Source: Phialocephala subalpina (Eukaryota; Ascomycota; Leotiomycetes; Helotiales; Mollisiaceae). From it: a stretch of 64,000 nucleotides of DNA. The notes below the pieces were generated by a model that saw nothing but the letters and a program-made list of their open reading frames with translations, made no database searches and was not told the DNA's origin. Positions 33,444-45,613 of this stretch are shown piece by piece (position 1 is the stretch's first letter; the number at the start of each line of letters is the position of its first letter). The stretch covers positions 213,243 to 277,242 of the forward strand of contig FJOG01000038.1 of assembly GCA_900073065.1 (NCBI GenBank). The letters run 5' to 3'. Made by a program: the position numbers and the translations under genes.

Positions 33444-33919
33444 TTCGGGATGATTGAGAGTCACAAATCTGAAATAGACGCCAAGATTGCTGAAGTGAGA
33501 TACGATCTAACAAAAGGCAGGTACGAGAGCCAAGACGTCGAGATTAGATCCAAGAACAGAAGCGCGGAAGGAGCGGAGGGCGTTGATGAGGTCGTCATTT
33601 CTTAGTCAGAATGTGGGTCCAGCTGAACAGCCACGATGTGAATGTCTGTGACGCTTTGTGAACCAGACTTGAAACTTCACTCCCTTGGCATGGTACGAGT
33701 GAAGCGAGGGTGAATAGGGGGATCAGAGTCAGAGTCAGGAGATGTGGTGAAATTCGAATGCAGATATATTTTGCCTTTGAGCTTGCAAAGCTACTCTCGT
33801 ATTTGGAAGCGACCCCACCAACCCCGCGATGCAAAAACCAACGCCAAAATCTAACCTCCTCCGATTCCTATATACAACATAACATCATCAAATCATAAAC
33901 CCCTTCCCATATATCCAAT
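33444..33919. other. Metacaspase upstream region
   Basis: Holds the metacaspase promoter and possibly a leader exon: an ATG at about 33600 on the minus strand is followed by a GTACCT donor and a TTTCAG acceptor near 33470. No separate gene is supported. Confidence 0.35.
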
Positions 33920-35901
33920 TTACATAAACAACATAGCAACCATGACAGCAGCAACCGACACCATGGTGCCCACCCTAACACTGCTCGCAGCCGATTTAAT
34001 CTCTCCAACCTTGAAGCTCGGTAGGTAGTTCGCAGGATCTGTCGAATCCACAGTTCCATTCCAGCAGTAGCGATCGAAACATTGTTGACACACTGTTGGG
34101 ACCGTTGTACCGGTTTTGGTGAAACTTCTGCTGAGGACAGCGCACGCCATGCATGTTGGCCATTGTGCATCAATTGTTCCATTTGCTTGCGTCGCGACCT
34201 CGTATCCATTCCGTATAATCAAATTTCGTTCCGTGTCATTGTATGTGAGTTGATAAGTTGATACGTTGGAGGGATAGACGTAGGGTGAATTGGGGACGTA
34301 GACGATGAGAGGTGATGGTCCGGTCATGTTTGAAGCGTTGCAACCGAAGAAGGTTGGGTGATTGTTGAGACCGAGGTTGACGAATGTGTTTTGATCTGGA
34401 ATTGAGGGAAAGGCGGTGCCATTTTCGACGGTATTGTTCAGGGATCGCTCGTAGGTTGCCACCAAGGAGGTACCGTTTGGCCAGTTGTTTATATCGGCCG
34501 AGGAGTCAATGGCGAAGATAACATCGACGTTACGGTTAGGTTGGATCAGAGGGTACAAAGGAATGTTTTGACCGTCCTCACCACCATCAACCAGTGTCAA
34601 TTCGGTGGAGTTGGCGTTTCTGTTGGTTGCGTTGTTGAAGTGGTAGAATGGATTAGGCTGGTATTGAGCGATGTCGTTGTTGTCGAAGCCGATGTCGCTA
34701 AGGATGGTCTCGAGCACGTTCGAAACGATGCTTGGAACGGATGAAGAGTTGAGAACGACTAGGACTTGGTTGAAGAGTGTGGATGAAGTGCCCATCACGA
34801 AGCCGGCTTGGTCGAAGCCTTCGACACAGTCTCCATCTGATGGAACGACGCCTGCTGAGAAGTTCGATCCGACGTATTGAAGTGGTGCGAAGGCATAGGT
34901 AGTTGGATCCCAGGACCCCAATTCCCATGGGTTGAACTCGAATAGAGTCGAGTTCAATGACACAATTTCGGTGTATGGTGCGCGACCGTCAGAGACGAGG
35001 AATGGCATGGGGATAGATCCGCTTGTGAACATATCCTGCTGCGCGATCGAAGAGAATGTGTATGCTGGTCCTCCGTCTGTGGCATTGACCAACTGGAAGG
35101 ACAGAGCACGACCCCAGTAATCTGTAATAGAGGTATTGTAACCAGCGTCCGCTTTGGATCCAACTTCATCGTGGAGAGTGCTCCAGTAGTCTGCAGTGCT
35201 GAGAAGTTGGATGCCATCCCCGTTTGGACCCTCGAGAATGCTGTTGCCGAATTTCCAGACGTTTGAATCCTTGCTACCGTCACGAAGATCCTCCACTGAG
35301 CTGAAGTTGTTGGTGTAGATGGAGCCCACAAGCCATCCGCCACCAGAAAGCCCAGCAACATATGTCGAAGCTTGAAGAAGACCACCAATCTGACCTCTGT
35401 TGGTGGAGTTGCTGGTTCGGTTGTCTGCAGCAGCCAAGAATCCAGCACCGTTCATCAAAGCTCGCCATCCACCTCCCGAAGCAGCAATAGCAATATTCGG
35501 TAGTGCTGTCGCGTTGTTTCGAATGCCGTTAATGTATGAAGCGGCATCAAAATCAGTGATGTTCATTCTTGTGAGCCATGAAATCATTGGGTCGACTGTG
35601 ACATTCCTCCGTATTGGGAGCCATGCTGTCTCGTTCGGCGATAGTGAATCTGCATTTCTAATTGTCGGTCTGTTTGCTGGACATTGAACAACTGCTGGTG
35701 AATATCCTCCTGAAGGTGAATTGGGTAAGGCCCGAGCTATGGCATCAACAGCCCAGGTTTCCGGAGATGCATCTCTTGGGAGGTGAACTGCATTTGCTAT
35801 GACTTGTCAGCTTGCCGGCCTTTTCAGTGGACTTTGGGAAACCTACCAGCACATAATGATACGGAGGCGAGTGATGCGATTACGGGAGCGAGAACCTTCA
35901 T
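33920..35901 (-). CDS. GPI-anchored lysophospholipase / phospholipase B
   Basis: Exons 35901-35847 and 35787-33920 (1923 nt, 640 aa). Signal peptide MKVLAPVIASLASVSLCA. The catalytic domain has AIAASGGGWRALMNGAGF (oxyanion Gly run and Arg, ~117-135), the nucleophile motif GLSGGGW with Ser near 166 and the Asp motif LTLVDGGEDGQNIPLYPLI. These define the fungal PLB/cPLA2-like family that removes acyl chains from phospholipids and lysophospholipids. The protein is heavily N-glycosylated by sequon count. It ends with a cysteine-rich stretch and a C-terminal hydrophobic tail (VGTMVSVAAVMVAMLFM) typical of GPI attachment, so it is expected on the plasma membrane or wall. Length is usual for the family. 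Confidence 0.93.
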
Positions 35902-37795
35902 GATGAAGACTATAGGTATCAAACCTCACTCCCAAAAGCAAATGCGAATAGCAAGGGAATAGAATGACGGAAAGGGAAATAGAGGAGGGGCAAAGATATG
36001 TATTTGACCAGTGCCCAAGGATGAAGTCGACTTTGTTTAATGCTTCTCTTATGACGCAAGGGTAATCTGGTAGCCACGGAAATCGGTCTCGGCAGGAGAT
36101 CGGCAGGGACACACTAACAACGATCTGGCCTGGAGGAGGTGGATAATGGAACAACGATGTGATGCGAGCGAGGAGATCAGACGGTGGAAGAGATCGTATA
36201 TATCAAAAATGTTGTGAATAATACCTCAGAATTAGGAATCACGTACGAAGTTCAGCTCGAACGTATCTCTGCCACTGAGGTTTGCGCGTTGAGCAGTGCT
36301 GTGCTTGTGCTGATGTGTGAGCGCCGTGACGGGTCTTGCGGTTCAGGCTCTCACTCGCTCCTTGCAAATTAGTGCAGCATCTTACATACCAAAAAGAAGA
36401 GCCCCAAGCCTCCGGAGATCATCATAGGAGTGAAAGATGACCGGAGTTATGCAAACTTATGAAATGGTTGCATGGCTCAGCCTCCCTACAGAAAATTTAA
36501 GCTTGAGTTGTCGTTCACTTGACTCAAAAGGAGTTTAACATCCCTGTGGTAATCCATGTATGAAGTATGATCGTCAGCGCCGGTTGTGGCTGCACGTGGC
36601 GGTCGGGCTGTGGTCGGAGGGACTATCCGACTTGGAACAGGAGGTTGATTGGAAAGACTGTGATGCGGTCTCGGGATTTTCGAGACCTCCGTTTATCCCC
36701 TCGTATTTGTTCGTACCTGCACGAAGTACGAAACTTCTCTTGGCTGCCGTCGTTGCGCCGTGATCTTCTCCATATTTGATGGTGTTCTCGACGTTGAGTT
36801 GTTGATGATGACGGAGGTTCAGCTGAAAGCCACCCGCCCGGCAACTTCGGAGGCTGTGAAACCAAGCACGTGGAAAATCTCCTATCTGGGCGGATGCGTT
36901 GATAACGTCTTGCGCACCTGCTTTGGAATCCTTCAAGTATCAAGTCAAATCCTCACTTCGTGATACGCGCGTATTGAATTCGTGCTGATTCGTTGAAGGG
37001 AGTGCTGCAGCATTTCGCCTCAAGCATGCCAGCGCTGTATGTGCCTGAATACGGAAATTGCGAAGCTTGGGAATTTAGAATTGGGTTTGACTGAAAACGA
37101 AGGTATGATCGCTGCATCCTGCAGGTTTGATGGTAGCGGGGCAATTATAAAGAATCGTATCACTCGTATGAGGCCAAGAAGGAGCTGTGCTTCGCGGCTT
37201 CCTCAGTCGTGGACTCATGGAGAGAACTTTCTCTCACGATTGCAATTGACCGCTGTTTACTCGTTATTGTTTCTGAATCTGTTTGCACTTGCATTGGAGC
37301 CATTCGCAGCTTCCGAATGAGATGAAATTGTATTTTGTTTTGTTTTGGTGGTGGGAGATGGAGTTGTCGGCTTGAACACGTTCAACGCGATGCGGTTGTC
37401 ACTCGATGACAGTCGGATTTTCCTCTGGAAATTTTCAACGCTCTCTTGGAATTGCGATTTTCCCGTCACCTCTGTCGAGCCTTTGGACCATCGATGTATC
37501 ACGTACCACGTGATACAGAAACGTCGTCCCTTCCAGGTGGTCGAAGGCCCCTGGCATCTTTTGAATTGGGATGTCACGCTCATGATTGATTGAAGTCTCT
37601 ATCAACTTCATCACAATGCATAGGAATTCTTTCTTCGTGTTTGCCAAAAGTAATATTCTCTACCGACCAAAAGATCCCTGATCCAATGGAATTTGGCTAC
37701 CATCTCCATGCTGTGTATCCTATCCGATGTATGCCTCCAAAACCTCCCTGCTCCAAAAGAAAACTTTTTGCCTTTCCGGATGCCGCGTATCAAAT
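35902..37795. other. Long intergenic region, no gene supported
   Basis: Upstream region of phospholipase B and 3' flank of the truncated family copy. Frames such as minus 36936-36574 (a stretch reading SKAGAQDVINASAQIGDF) lack an ATG and recognisable domains. Bases 36560-37000 look slightly more protein-like than the rest and could be a decayed gene, but this is too weak to call. Confidence 0.4.
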
Positions 37796-39061
37796 CTATG
37801 CCTCTAAGGCGCCCAACTCCAACCCATATTTCCTCCTCAATCGGTACGCAAACCTAAATCGGATGTGGCCCTCAATATCTGGGCGATGGAACTGAATGGA
37901 CCTATGAGGTACAGGTGTGTCGGCAGTCGGATGGAAGTTGAATCTCGACCCTCCGATTCCTTCCTCATTGAATTTTAAGTCCTTCATTGCGGACTCGAGT
38001 TCCTCGAACCAGATGGGTCCAACAGCCACGGCTCTCGTGAAAAACATTTCGAATGTACGAAGGGTGCTGGGCTTGACCTTGATCTTTTCTTGAGGGTCAT
38101 TCGCGGGAGCTGTGGGTGGAGGAATGGGTGTCATGTCGAAGATCGAGGAGTGAGGAGGGCGAGTCTTTCCTTTCTCCTTGCGCTGCTTGATCAGGATGTC
38201 CGAAGATGTCGATTCCATAGCAGGCCAACTGTCTTCTTCATTTGCGTTCGGAACAAGTGCTGCCTTTCGGTCTTGATAGTACTGATCAATGGTTGAAGCA
38301 CACTCCTCCACAAGATCTTGATACAAAAATCCCATTCTCGAACCGGTCTTCTCATCAACGAACTCATCCAGAGCCTTCAAAGCCCCCTCGGCCATCTCTT
38401 TCCGCTTCAGATTGGGCATAGGTGCCGCGAATTTGGCCAAATTGACATCATCATTGATGCAGTGTAATTCACCAGCCAGTTCCTTGGCCCGCGATGCGAA
38501 GATTTGACCCTTTCTCGGATTGGGTTCAGGGAGCTTCTAAGTTGCGGAGAGGTTTTTGAACGCTTGATAGAATTGGACGATCACAGCCAAGTCACTGAAA
38601 GCCTCCCAGTCTCTCTCGAACAGGATATCTCGTTCGGTGTCGATTTGGTTGTGAAGGTCGTCGATCTTCAACCAATCGACTGCTTGTGCTGGCGTCGTTT
38701 CAGGTTGGCACACTCTCAGCATGTAGCTGAGCTGAGGACCTTCTTGTTTGGAGTCTTTGGCTGCACTTTGAGAGATGCTCGTGGGAGAATCGTCGGACTC
38801 CTCATTATGGTGCTCGAAGGCGAGGAAGGAGTTGTAAAGGTAAAGACGATGATGTAAGGGAAGCAAGGTGCGAGAGGGTTTGTGAAGTTGGGCGACATTT
38901 TCGAAAGTGGTTGGGTGCTTTGTCAAAACTGAAGCTAACCATTCAGGGATGAATATCAGGTCCAAAGACTGATGAGCAGCAGATGAGAAGTTGACAGTTG
39001 GAAGATATATAATGGTGAAGAAGCCCTCTACATGTGACAAAAAGGCTTTCAGAGCTTTCAA
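37796..39061 (-). pseudogene. 5'-truncated copy of the large unknown family, with in-frame TAG
   Basis: From about 38737 downwards the minus strand matches the intact copy at 48836-51067: GPQLSYMLRVCQPETTPAQA, ERDWEAFSDLAVIVQFYQAF, then a TAG at 38539-38537, then in the same frame NPRKGQIFASRAKELAGEL, GSRMGFLYQDLVEECAS, IKQRKEKGKTRPPHSSIFDM and the C-terminal domain to YRLRRKYGLELGALEA. Everything that corresponds to the first ~450 residues of the intact copy is missing, and there is no ATG in the frame upstream. It is most simply a relic. The downstream frame is undamaged, which is unexpected for an old pseudogene. Confidence 0.7.
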
Positions 39062-39513
39062 AAGGCAAAAGTCATGAAGTTGAAGCCGACAATTGCAATC
39101 TAGTGCACTTCATACCTCCGGGGAAGCCCATAGGTCAATCAAATGCAGTTACTATGACCTCAAACTTTGAAAGTGAGCTCCTCCTACCCTTGTGGCTTGA
39201 CTTAGCTGAGGCGAGACGAACATGTCTGACAGAGCAAGCACGAAAGTAGTTGTGATAGAAACATGTAAAAGAATTGGGAACATGTCACAGTTATCAGTGG
39301 TCGAGTTCACATTTCTAAATGCAGAATTCTCCCCAATCGTAGCATTTTTCCAATCTGTGTGGTTTTCTTTCCGTGTTGTATTCCCTTCCTGGTACATTCC
39401 CGACATTTCGCGGTACTATTTCCCTCTTACTATCATTACATTCTCGGCATTGCCCTCGCCCCTAACCCAATTTTCTTATGCTAGAATCCTAAATTGATCC
39501 ACTTTCTGGTTCC
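39062..39513. other. Spacer between two family copies
   Basis: No homology to the missing N-terminal part of the truncated copy is seen, and no other gene is supported. Confidence 0.4.
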
Positions 39514-41673
39514 TCAAATCTGGTCAAAAGAATCGAGATCCCACCCACAGGCTCTCTTCAATCTCTGCCTATAGTACAGCAAGCGGTGCCCCTCGATCTC
39601 GTTTTCAGGATAAGGTCGATGGATAGTCACTGGTCGATCTACTATACCAGCCAGGGTATTGGTAGGGTAGTAAGTGAAAATCGATCCATGTGGATTTTCG
39701 ACCCGGAAACCAAGCTCTGTCATGGCAGCTACAAAATCTGTAATGTCGACTGAACCCGTACCTTGTGACTTTCCCTTCTTGAATATAGCGCTGAACACCT
39801 CGTAAGTATCGGCTGTGACGTTGAATACTTGGCGAGGTGCAGCTGGTGTAGTCGGAGGAGTGGGTGGGCGAGCGATATCGAAGGCTGAGGAGTGTGCAGG
39901 ACGACTCTTCTCCTTCTCTCTTCTCTGCTGAACGACGGACTTGGGTGAGCGAGGATCGGCAGTCGGAATTGGTACAAAATCCTTTGCAGCTTGCTGGAGC
40001 TTAGATTTCTGCTGTTGGTAGAAGTGTACAATACTAGCTATTGAATCCTCGACGAGATCTTCGTACAAATGGCCCAATTTGGCGCCACTTTTGTCGACAA
40101 CGAATAGATCCAGAGCCTTTAGGGCTGCCTCGGTTACTCCAGGCTGCAGAAGCTTACTGATCGGAGAGGTGTACTGCAGGAGATTGAGCTTCGACTTGTG
40201 TCCATCTAATTCGATAGCCAGATTTTGGAAGTCTTTCTCAAAAACTTGACCTTTCTGGGGGTTGGTCCTCGTTGGCTTCGGTTAAGTGAGCGACTTGTGT
40301 AGGATTTCGTGGAAGCGTGCAGCCGTCGCCAAATCGCAGAATGCCTCAAATTCTACCTCCAGCATCGCCTTGTGTTCGCTAGGATAAGTCTCATGAAGAG
40401 TCTCAACTTGCTTGATCCAATGAATGGCCTTCAAGGAACCGATCTCGACCTGGCAGAGGCGGAGCAAATACGACAACTGAGCATTATCCCGCAAAACGTC
40501 ATCGGGCGCGCGGTTCATCGATACTTTGGGTAAACCAAATTCCATGGCAGTAAGCTTACGCTCAAAGCGCTTGTTTCCCATTCCCACCTGAACGTGGCGC
40601 TTGAGATGGCGTTGAGTTCGGGAGTACTCAAAGTGAGCCGTGTTCGCTAACTCCTGACGAAGAGTCTTTCGGTAGCCTGAGTCCTTCGCATTATCCACAT
40701 AAAGTTGAAGGACTTTGCACATATAGGACCAATATGCGGCTCCTTGGAGCAAATTAACGACCATCTCAAGAACAGATGCGCCGATCAATTTGTCCTCTGT
40801 CGACATCACGACTCTACCCACCTCGTCTGGGACAAGGATTGGGCGGCTATTGTGCCACATTCGGGCGAGGTAAGTGAAGACTTCAGGCTCTGAGAGACAG
40901 AGCTCCAGGGTGTCTTCGAGATCGGCTTTTCTGTCCAAGGTTATGGCGAGAAGTTCGATCTCTGACAGCTTCTCGTCTTGGGCTGGATTTGCACCTAAAG
41001 AAAGAGTCGAGAATGCAGCAGTGGTAGACTTCTTCGACTTGGATCGCTTTTTGCTGGTTTGGGCGGTTGATCCGTCGTCCATAATGACATCGATCAAGAT
41101 GCTGAGAATCTGTATTGCGGAGACTTGTCTCTCCATAATCAACAGTCCAAGTGCCGTTGGAACAAGGTACCCAATCTCCTTGGCCTGGTCGATAGTACTT
41201 TTTTGCTCGGCAGGAAGTACTGCTGGGACTGCAAAAACTTCTCCGTACTTCCCTTGGGGATGGAACATCATGAGGCCCTCCTCATATGGATTCGTAACGA
41301 GCTCATTTGCATGGACTCTGTTCCTGATAACTTCAGCATCGCCAAGGCTACCGTTGCTGCCAGCAACGTATTGTTCGTGTAGGCAATTCATTGCTCTATA
41401 CCTCAAAATGTCTAGCAGGGGTTTGGGTCCTGACTTGGCGAGATCTTGTATGTTCCATTCTGGCAGCAGCTTAGAAGGCTTTCCCAGAGATGTGTCTCCA
41501 ATGGTCTTCAGCATACGACCCTTGGCGAAGCAGGTTTCTACTGCCCTTATGCGTTGACTCTCATCGTAAGATCTCCATTTTGGCTCGATGCTCTCTTGAT
41601 TCGGCTCGTATTTGACCTTGAGGTTGCCGTGCCAGCGCTTTAAGTCATTATGGTCGAATTGTGCCGCCGCCAT
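39514..41673 (-). CDS. Large unknown-family protein, split by in-frame TAA (463 + 255 codons)
   Basis: The ATG at 41673 opens MAAAQFDHNDLKRWHGNLKV and runs 463 codons to HKSLT and a TAA at 40284-40282. The same frame continues for 255 codons (TNPQKGQVFEKDFQNLAIEL, KLGHLYEDLVEDSIASIVHF, VQQRREKEKSRPAHSSAFDI, a C-terminal alpha/beta domain) to 39514. The whole length aligns collinearly with the 743-residue copy at 48836. The first in-frame ATG after the stop lies inside the C-terminal domain, so the second part is unlikely to start by itself. No intron of reasonable length (over 40 nt) with consensus sites spans the stop. A Lys/Ser nuclear-signal-like stretch (KKRSKSKKS) lies mid-protein. It could be translated as a 463-residue protein, as a readthrough fusion, or be a recent pseudogene. 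No membrane segment. Confidence 0.65.
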
Positions 41674-43462
41674 TGTGTCTTACGTCGTATTAGCTAGTGA
41701 TCGATTGCAGACCGAAATGAGGGGAGTAGTGATATGGGAAAGGCCTCGATATATATTGTGTATGAACGGAGGTACATTGTTGTGACTTACATGGAACCTC
41801 AGAAGGCCAAAGAAGATTGGAGGTAGTCGACGGTTGGTTGTTCATGAAATATCCAAAACTGCAGAGATATTAGTCTATGGTGCAATCTATGTACTACTCA
41901 AGGTTTCTTACATTGATCTGCGCTGGGCAAGGGCTGCGAAATGAATCCAAAAGTATCCTTGTGGATGGGTGCGATGATGCGAAGTATGTGCTGGAAGATG
42001 ATGGTTGCTAGAGATTCACGAGAAGATCTCAAGTAGATGGAGGAGGAGAAGGTTATCTAGAGGAGGCGGAAGTAATGAGGCTGGGGCAGGTCAGAGCCTT
42101 ACCATTGTACAATGTCGGGCGTTGCTCTGGATATCATAGGCGCAAACCTATATTTATCATAGAACGTACGATCAGGTCGAAAATCCTCCAGCGAGTCAAA
42201 CTACACCAAAAAAAGTGCCCGAAGTTTCGAAGAGGTTATGGCAACTATCAAGACGACATTGCTCATAATTGTCGGCGGAACGGTCGAAACCACGCCGAGA
42301 GCAGAGAACGTCGGATATAGAGCCTTGGTAGATATTGTTTTGGCGGCAGATCGAAGCAAGGAACCTATTGTCAAATTCCCATAGGTATTTTGTTGACAGC
42401 TTGAATGATTACAACGACGTTTGGAATGGAGGGAGGCTTCCTTGCTACCCGGGAGCAGAGAATACGATAGAGACCGTCTCCTGCTGATCTGCAAGTCTCT
42501 CTCACACAGCCCCTCCAGGCCCTTAAAGACTGGTATCTCTGACTGATTCTCGAGTAGCAGATGCTCTAGGAGACGCACGTCGACTGCTCTCATCAAGTTG
42601 CGCCACGAGCTCCTCGATCCTAGCCTACGTACGAGTCGCAGATTCTTCACGCTGTTGAAAGACTTTGGTGTCATAGAGGACGACAGAGGAAGCCACCGAC
42701 GAGAACTTCCAGCATAAAGATTTAAATAATATTATATGGACGATATATGTAGTACATCATGGGTCGTCTGCTGCTGGACGTTGTTCGTCGTCAATCCTTC
42801 CGGTGGAGAAGCCGTGAAGCTCGAGTTTCTACACCTGAAGGGCAATCATCTCTATTGAGACAAACGGCTGTATGCATATACATCATTGGATGTCCAGAAA
42901 GGGTGGGCAGGACTTAAACACTATATTTTACTTCGAGGTGTCGTCTCGTCTGGCCAGACTCACTTTCGATGGCCTCCAAAGCTCGACAACACTTCACGAT
43001 TGTGAAGCCATTTATTTACGAACCTCACAAACGGTCAAGGATGCGTTACGTCAGTATCAAAAGTCTCCTTCTAGGAGTATGCAGTCTATTTAAACTGCGT
43101 GGTCGCTGGTATTGCTGCTTTCCATAGTGTTATTGCGGAGTGCTGATTTCCCGATTAGGCAATTCGTAAACGCCTCGCGTAAGTGAGTCGCCCCTGGAAT
43201 CGAGACCCTTTTCTTCCCTTCCTTCTTCTTATTGGAGCTCTTGCTGCCCGCGAAGTTCCTGATCTGTTGTTCGTGCTTTTGAGCCCCTTTTAAATAGGTA
43301 CGTCGAAGCTTTTAAAATATGCTTGACAATCATAGAAACACGTTGAATCCAAACACGATCAGAAGATATTTGATTGATGTCATGCTTCCATACCCGCACC
43401 GGTATGCCAAACACCCTCCTAAATATATACAGCAGAATTTCAACACCCGCCCCCGAAAATTG
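41674..43462. other. Intergenic region; one doubtful 157-codon ORF
   Basis: Upstream region of the split family gene and 3' flank of the polygalacturonase. A minus-strand frame from an ATG at 42674 to 42201 (MTPKSFNSVKNLRLVRRLGS, then RNLMRAVDVRLLEHLLLENQ) is moderately protein-like in its first half but loses character after ~95 residues. It may be a relic or chance. Nothing else stands out. Confidence 0.35.
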
Positions 43463-44686
43463 TCATCCAGAAGCACCACTCGTACAAGTCACCCCCGGCG
43501 TGCTATCAATACTCGCACAAAGGTACTCCGCAGTCCCACTGGGAGGCTTGACAGACCACCCACTCAAGTACACATCACAAGTCCCATCTGCCGGGCAATC
43601 CAGATTCGCAATGACCGGCTCATACTTCGTACTCGTCGTGCCCTTGAAATTCTTGAAGTAGACGTCGGTGATTGATCCTGAGCCGGGATTCGATGCACAG
43701 TACGTAGCATCTTCTCCGTAACAGCTCTGAATCTGAGCAGCATAATCACAGCCTGTCACTGTAACAGTATCCCAGGTGACGTTGCTGACGGTCGCGGTTC
43801 CGTATCCACCGGGGTACAGTTTGATGCCTACAGCCTTCGTCGAGGATACCATCGTCGCGTTGTAGACGTATACATTCGATACTACATCAGAGCCTGATTT
43901 CCCCAGACTTCCGACCGAGAGACCATGGGAGCCGGTGCAGGTAATTCCAGAGACAGAGACATAGTCAGCTCCTGGTTTGAAAGCGACGCAATCATCGTCG
44001 TTGGTCACAGCTACATTCGTGATAGTCACGTAGCTTGCTGGTCCTATATCCCACCCATCCGTGTTCTTGGCCGCATTGCTAGAGCTCGATGTGGCGGTGA
44101 GAGTGATGTCGGAGTAGGCGATGTTCTTCGAATCTCCAGCTGCAGAATGGAAGACGTTTGGTGCGTTCTGGAACTTGAGGTTTGAAACTGAGATGCCACT
44201 GGACCCTGTGATGTACATGAGCGTCGGTCTTGCGTAGCTTGTGTTGGTAGCGAAGTAATCCCATGCTGCTTGCCCGTTCCCATCCACGAGGCCTGTTCCA
44301 GTAACAGACCGTATCTTGGCAGTTGTGATGTCTGACACGAGAAAGATTGCCTTCTTTCCCTCCCAATAGGTCAGGTCATCTGAAGCTTTAAGAGTACCTT
44401 CGATTTGGAAGTCGCAGTTGGTGCATCCTGCAAATGAGAGAGTTGACCTGATGGCGTAGGTTTTGCCTGCAGGAATGACGATTGTTCCTCCATTTCCACA
44501 GCTTGCGATTGCCGATTCTATGGCAGGGACATCGTCAGTTCCGGCATTCGCTGCGGATGATGGTGTGCAAATAGCTCGTTTTCCATTGACGTGAGTTACA
44601 TCTCCTCTCACTGGGGTACCTCGAGCACTGACGATGGAAACAAATGAGAGAAACAAGAGGACCAAAGTTTGCAAGAAGTTCGACAT
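43463..44686 (-). CDS. Secreted GH28 polygalacturonase (pectinase)
   Basis: Single exon, 407 aa. The chosen ATG at 44686 gives a signal peptide (MSNFLQTLVLLFLSFVSIVS); the frame is open upstream but without ATG. GH28 landmarks occur in order: NTDGWDIG, TNDDDCVAFKPG (the paired catalytic Asp region), TGSHGLSVGSLGKSG with the catalytic-zone His, and AVGIKLYPGG in the place of the usual R-I-K. The GSHGLS and FKPG variants are common in exo-acting polygalacturonases and xylogalacturonases, so an exo-mode is possible (inference). It depolymerises homogalacturonan outside the cell. It is divergent from the pectin methylesterase. Confidence 0.93.
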   Translation of the reverse strand: MSNFLQTLVLLFLSFVSIVSARGTPVRGDVTHVNGKRAICTPSSAANAGTDDVPAIESAIASCGNGGTIVIPAGKTYAIRSTLSFAGCTNCDFQIEGTLKASDDLTYWEGKKAIFLVSDITTAKIRSVTGTGLVDGNGQAAWDYFATNTSYARPTLMYITGSSGISVSNLKFQNAPNVFHSAAGDSKNIAYSDITLTATSSSSNAAKNTDGWDIGPASYVTITNVAVTNDDDCVAFKPGADYVSVSGITCTGSHGLSVGSLGKSGSDVVSNVYVYNATMVSSTKAVGIKLYPGGYGTATVSNVTWDTVTVTGCDYAAQIQSCYGEDATYCASNPGSGSITDVYFKNFKGTTSTKYEPVIANLDCPADGTCDVYLSGWSVKPPSGTAEYLCASIDSTPGVTCTSGASG

Positions 44687-45613
44687 CTTGTTTGCCACGC
44701 AAGCAAATGAGCCAACGGAAAACGAATGTCTTAGGAAATGGATTCTCAGCAAACAAGCTCAAGTCCTGATATAAGTAGAGCAACTCTACTCCTTGGTAGG
44801 TTTCAAGTATACGATAAGTTTCTCCGCTTTCCTGCTCGCATCACCATATTGCTCCGAGGTTCATCTGATGCCGCTTTGCATCGTCCGTTCCTGGAGATCA
44901 TAAGTGGATTAATTATCTAGGCCGAACATGCACTGCACTCGTTTTCCTCTAGCTTTTGCTGCATGAAGAAAGGCAGATTGATTCGGTACTCCTTTTTCCA
45001 TGTATCATGTTCGTGGAAGGAGACGTGAATAAAGATCTGCGAGCCCGTTTTTCATCTCCCCAGATTCTCGGGGCGTTCCTTCATCGGCAATGGTTGCCGG
45101 CTCACGCGAAACTTTCTGGGCCAAATTCAATCAGCCTGAAACCGGTCGCACATCGGATGAGTTGAAACACCGAAACAACCCATTCGCTTGGGGAGTGCGG
45201 GGATGTGACGACAACGAATTGGTCGAAGCTGCGTGAGATAAATTTGAAGATGTTTCGTTCAGGAATAGGGGGTTCCAAATGCGGGGCAAGTGTATTTCTC
45301 CGAAACGTTCTTCTTTCGTAAGCAAGAGGAGACATTTGTTGAATTGGCTCAAATCTAAAAGCTCGCATCGTTCAATGGTGTGAAGTGGGTGGCTTGGCTT
45401 ACCATGGGAGGCGTAAGACGTCCAACAAAAAGAAGGAAATCCAGCAATCTCCTCCAAACCAGAGCGTTCGTCCTCAATTGCATGGCAGCTTGGCGAGGCG
45501 ATGTGTGAGTTAGGATCTGGAAGCTTGAGAGCATTAAAAGGGATGCTATGCTCATGAGTCTTGAGTTCTGATCATCACCTTTGCCCTTCAAAAAGCGTTC
45601 GTTATCTTCTAAA
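44687..45613. promoter_or_regulatory. Bidirectional promoter of the pectinase pair, with three CreA-type sites
   Basis: This 927-bp region drives GH28 (minus) and CE8 (plus). SYGGRG-type hexamers for the carbon-catabolite repressor CreA occur at 45197-45202 (GCGGGG), 45281-45286 (GCGGGG) and, on the minus strand, 45058-45063 (CTGGGG). The first two lie 84 bp apart. Repression by glucose is known for pectinases in fungi; binding here is inference. No gene is supported within it. Confidence 0.5.

Noticed and set aside
36574..36963. Overlapping frames on both strands, one reading KAGAQDVINASAQIGDF
   Set aside because: No ATG in the better frame, no splice pattern and no recognised family; kept only as a possible relic.
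38537..38590. Intron GTGATC...CTTAG that would remove the TAG in the truncated family copy
   Set aside because: It would delete conserved residues shared with the intact copy, has a poor donor, and has no counterpart in the other stop-bearing copy.
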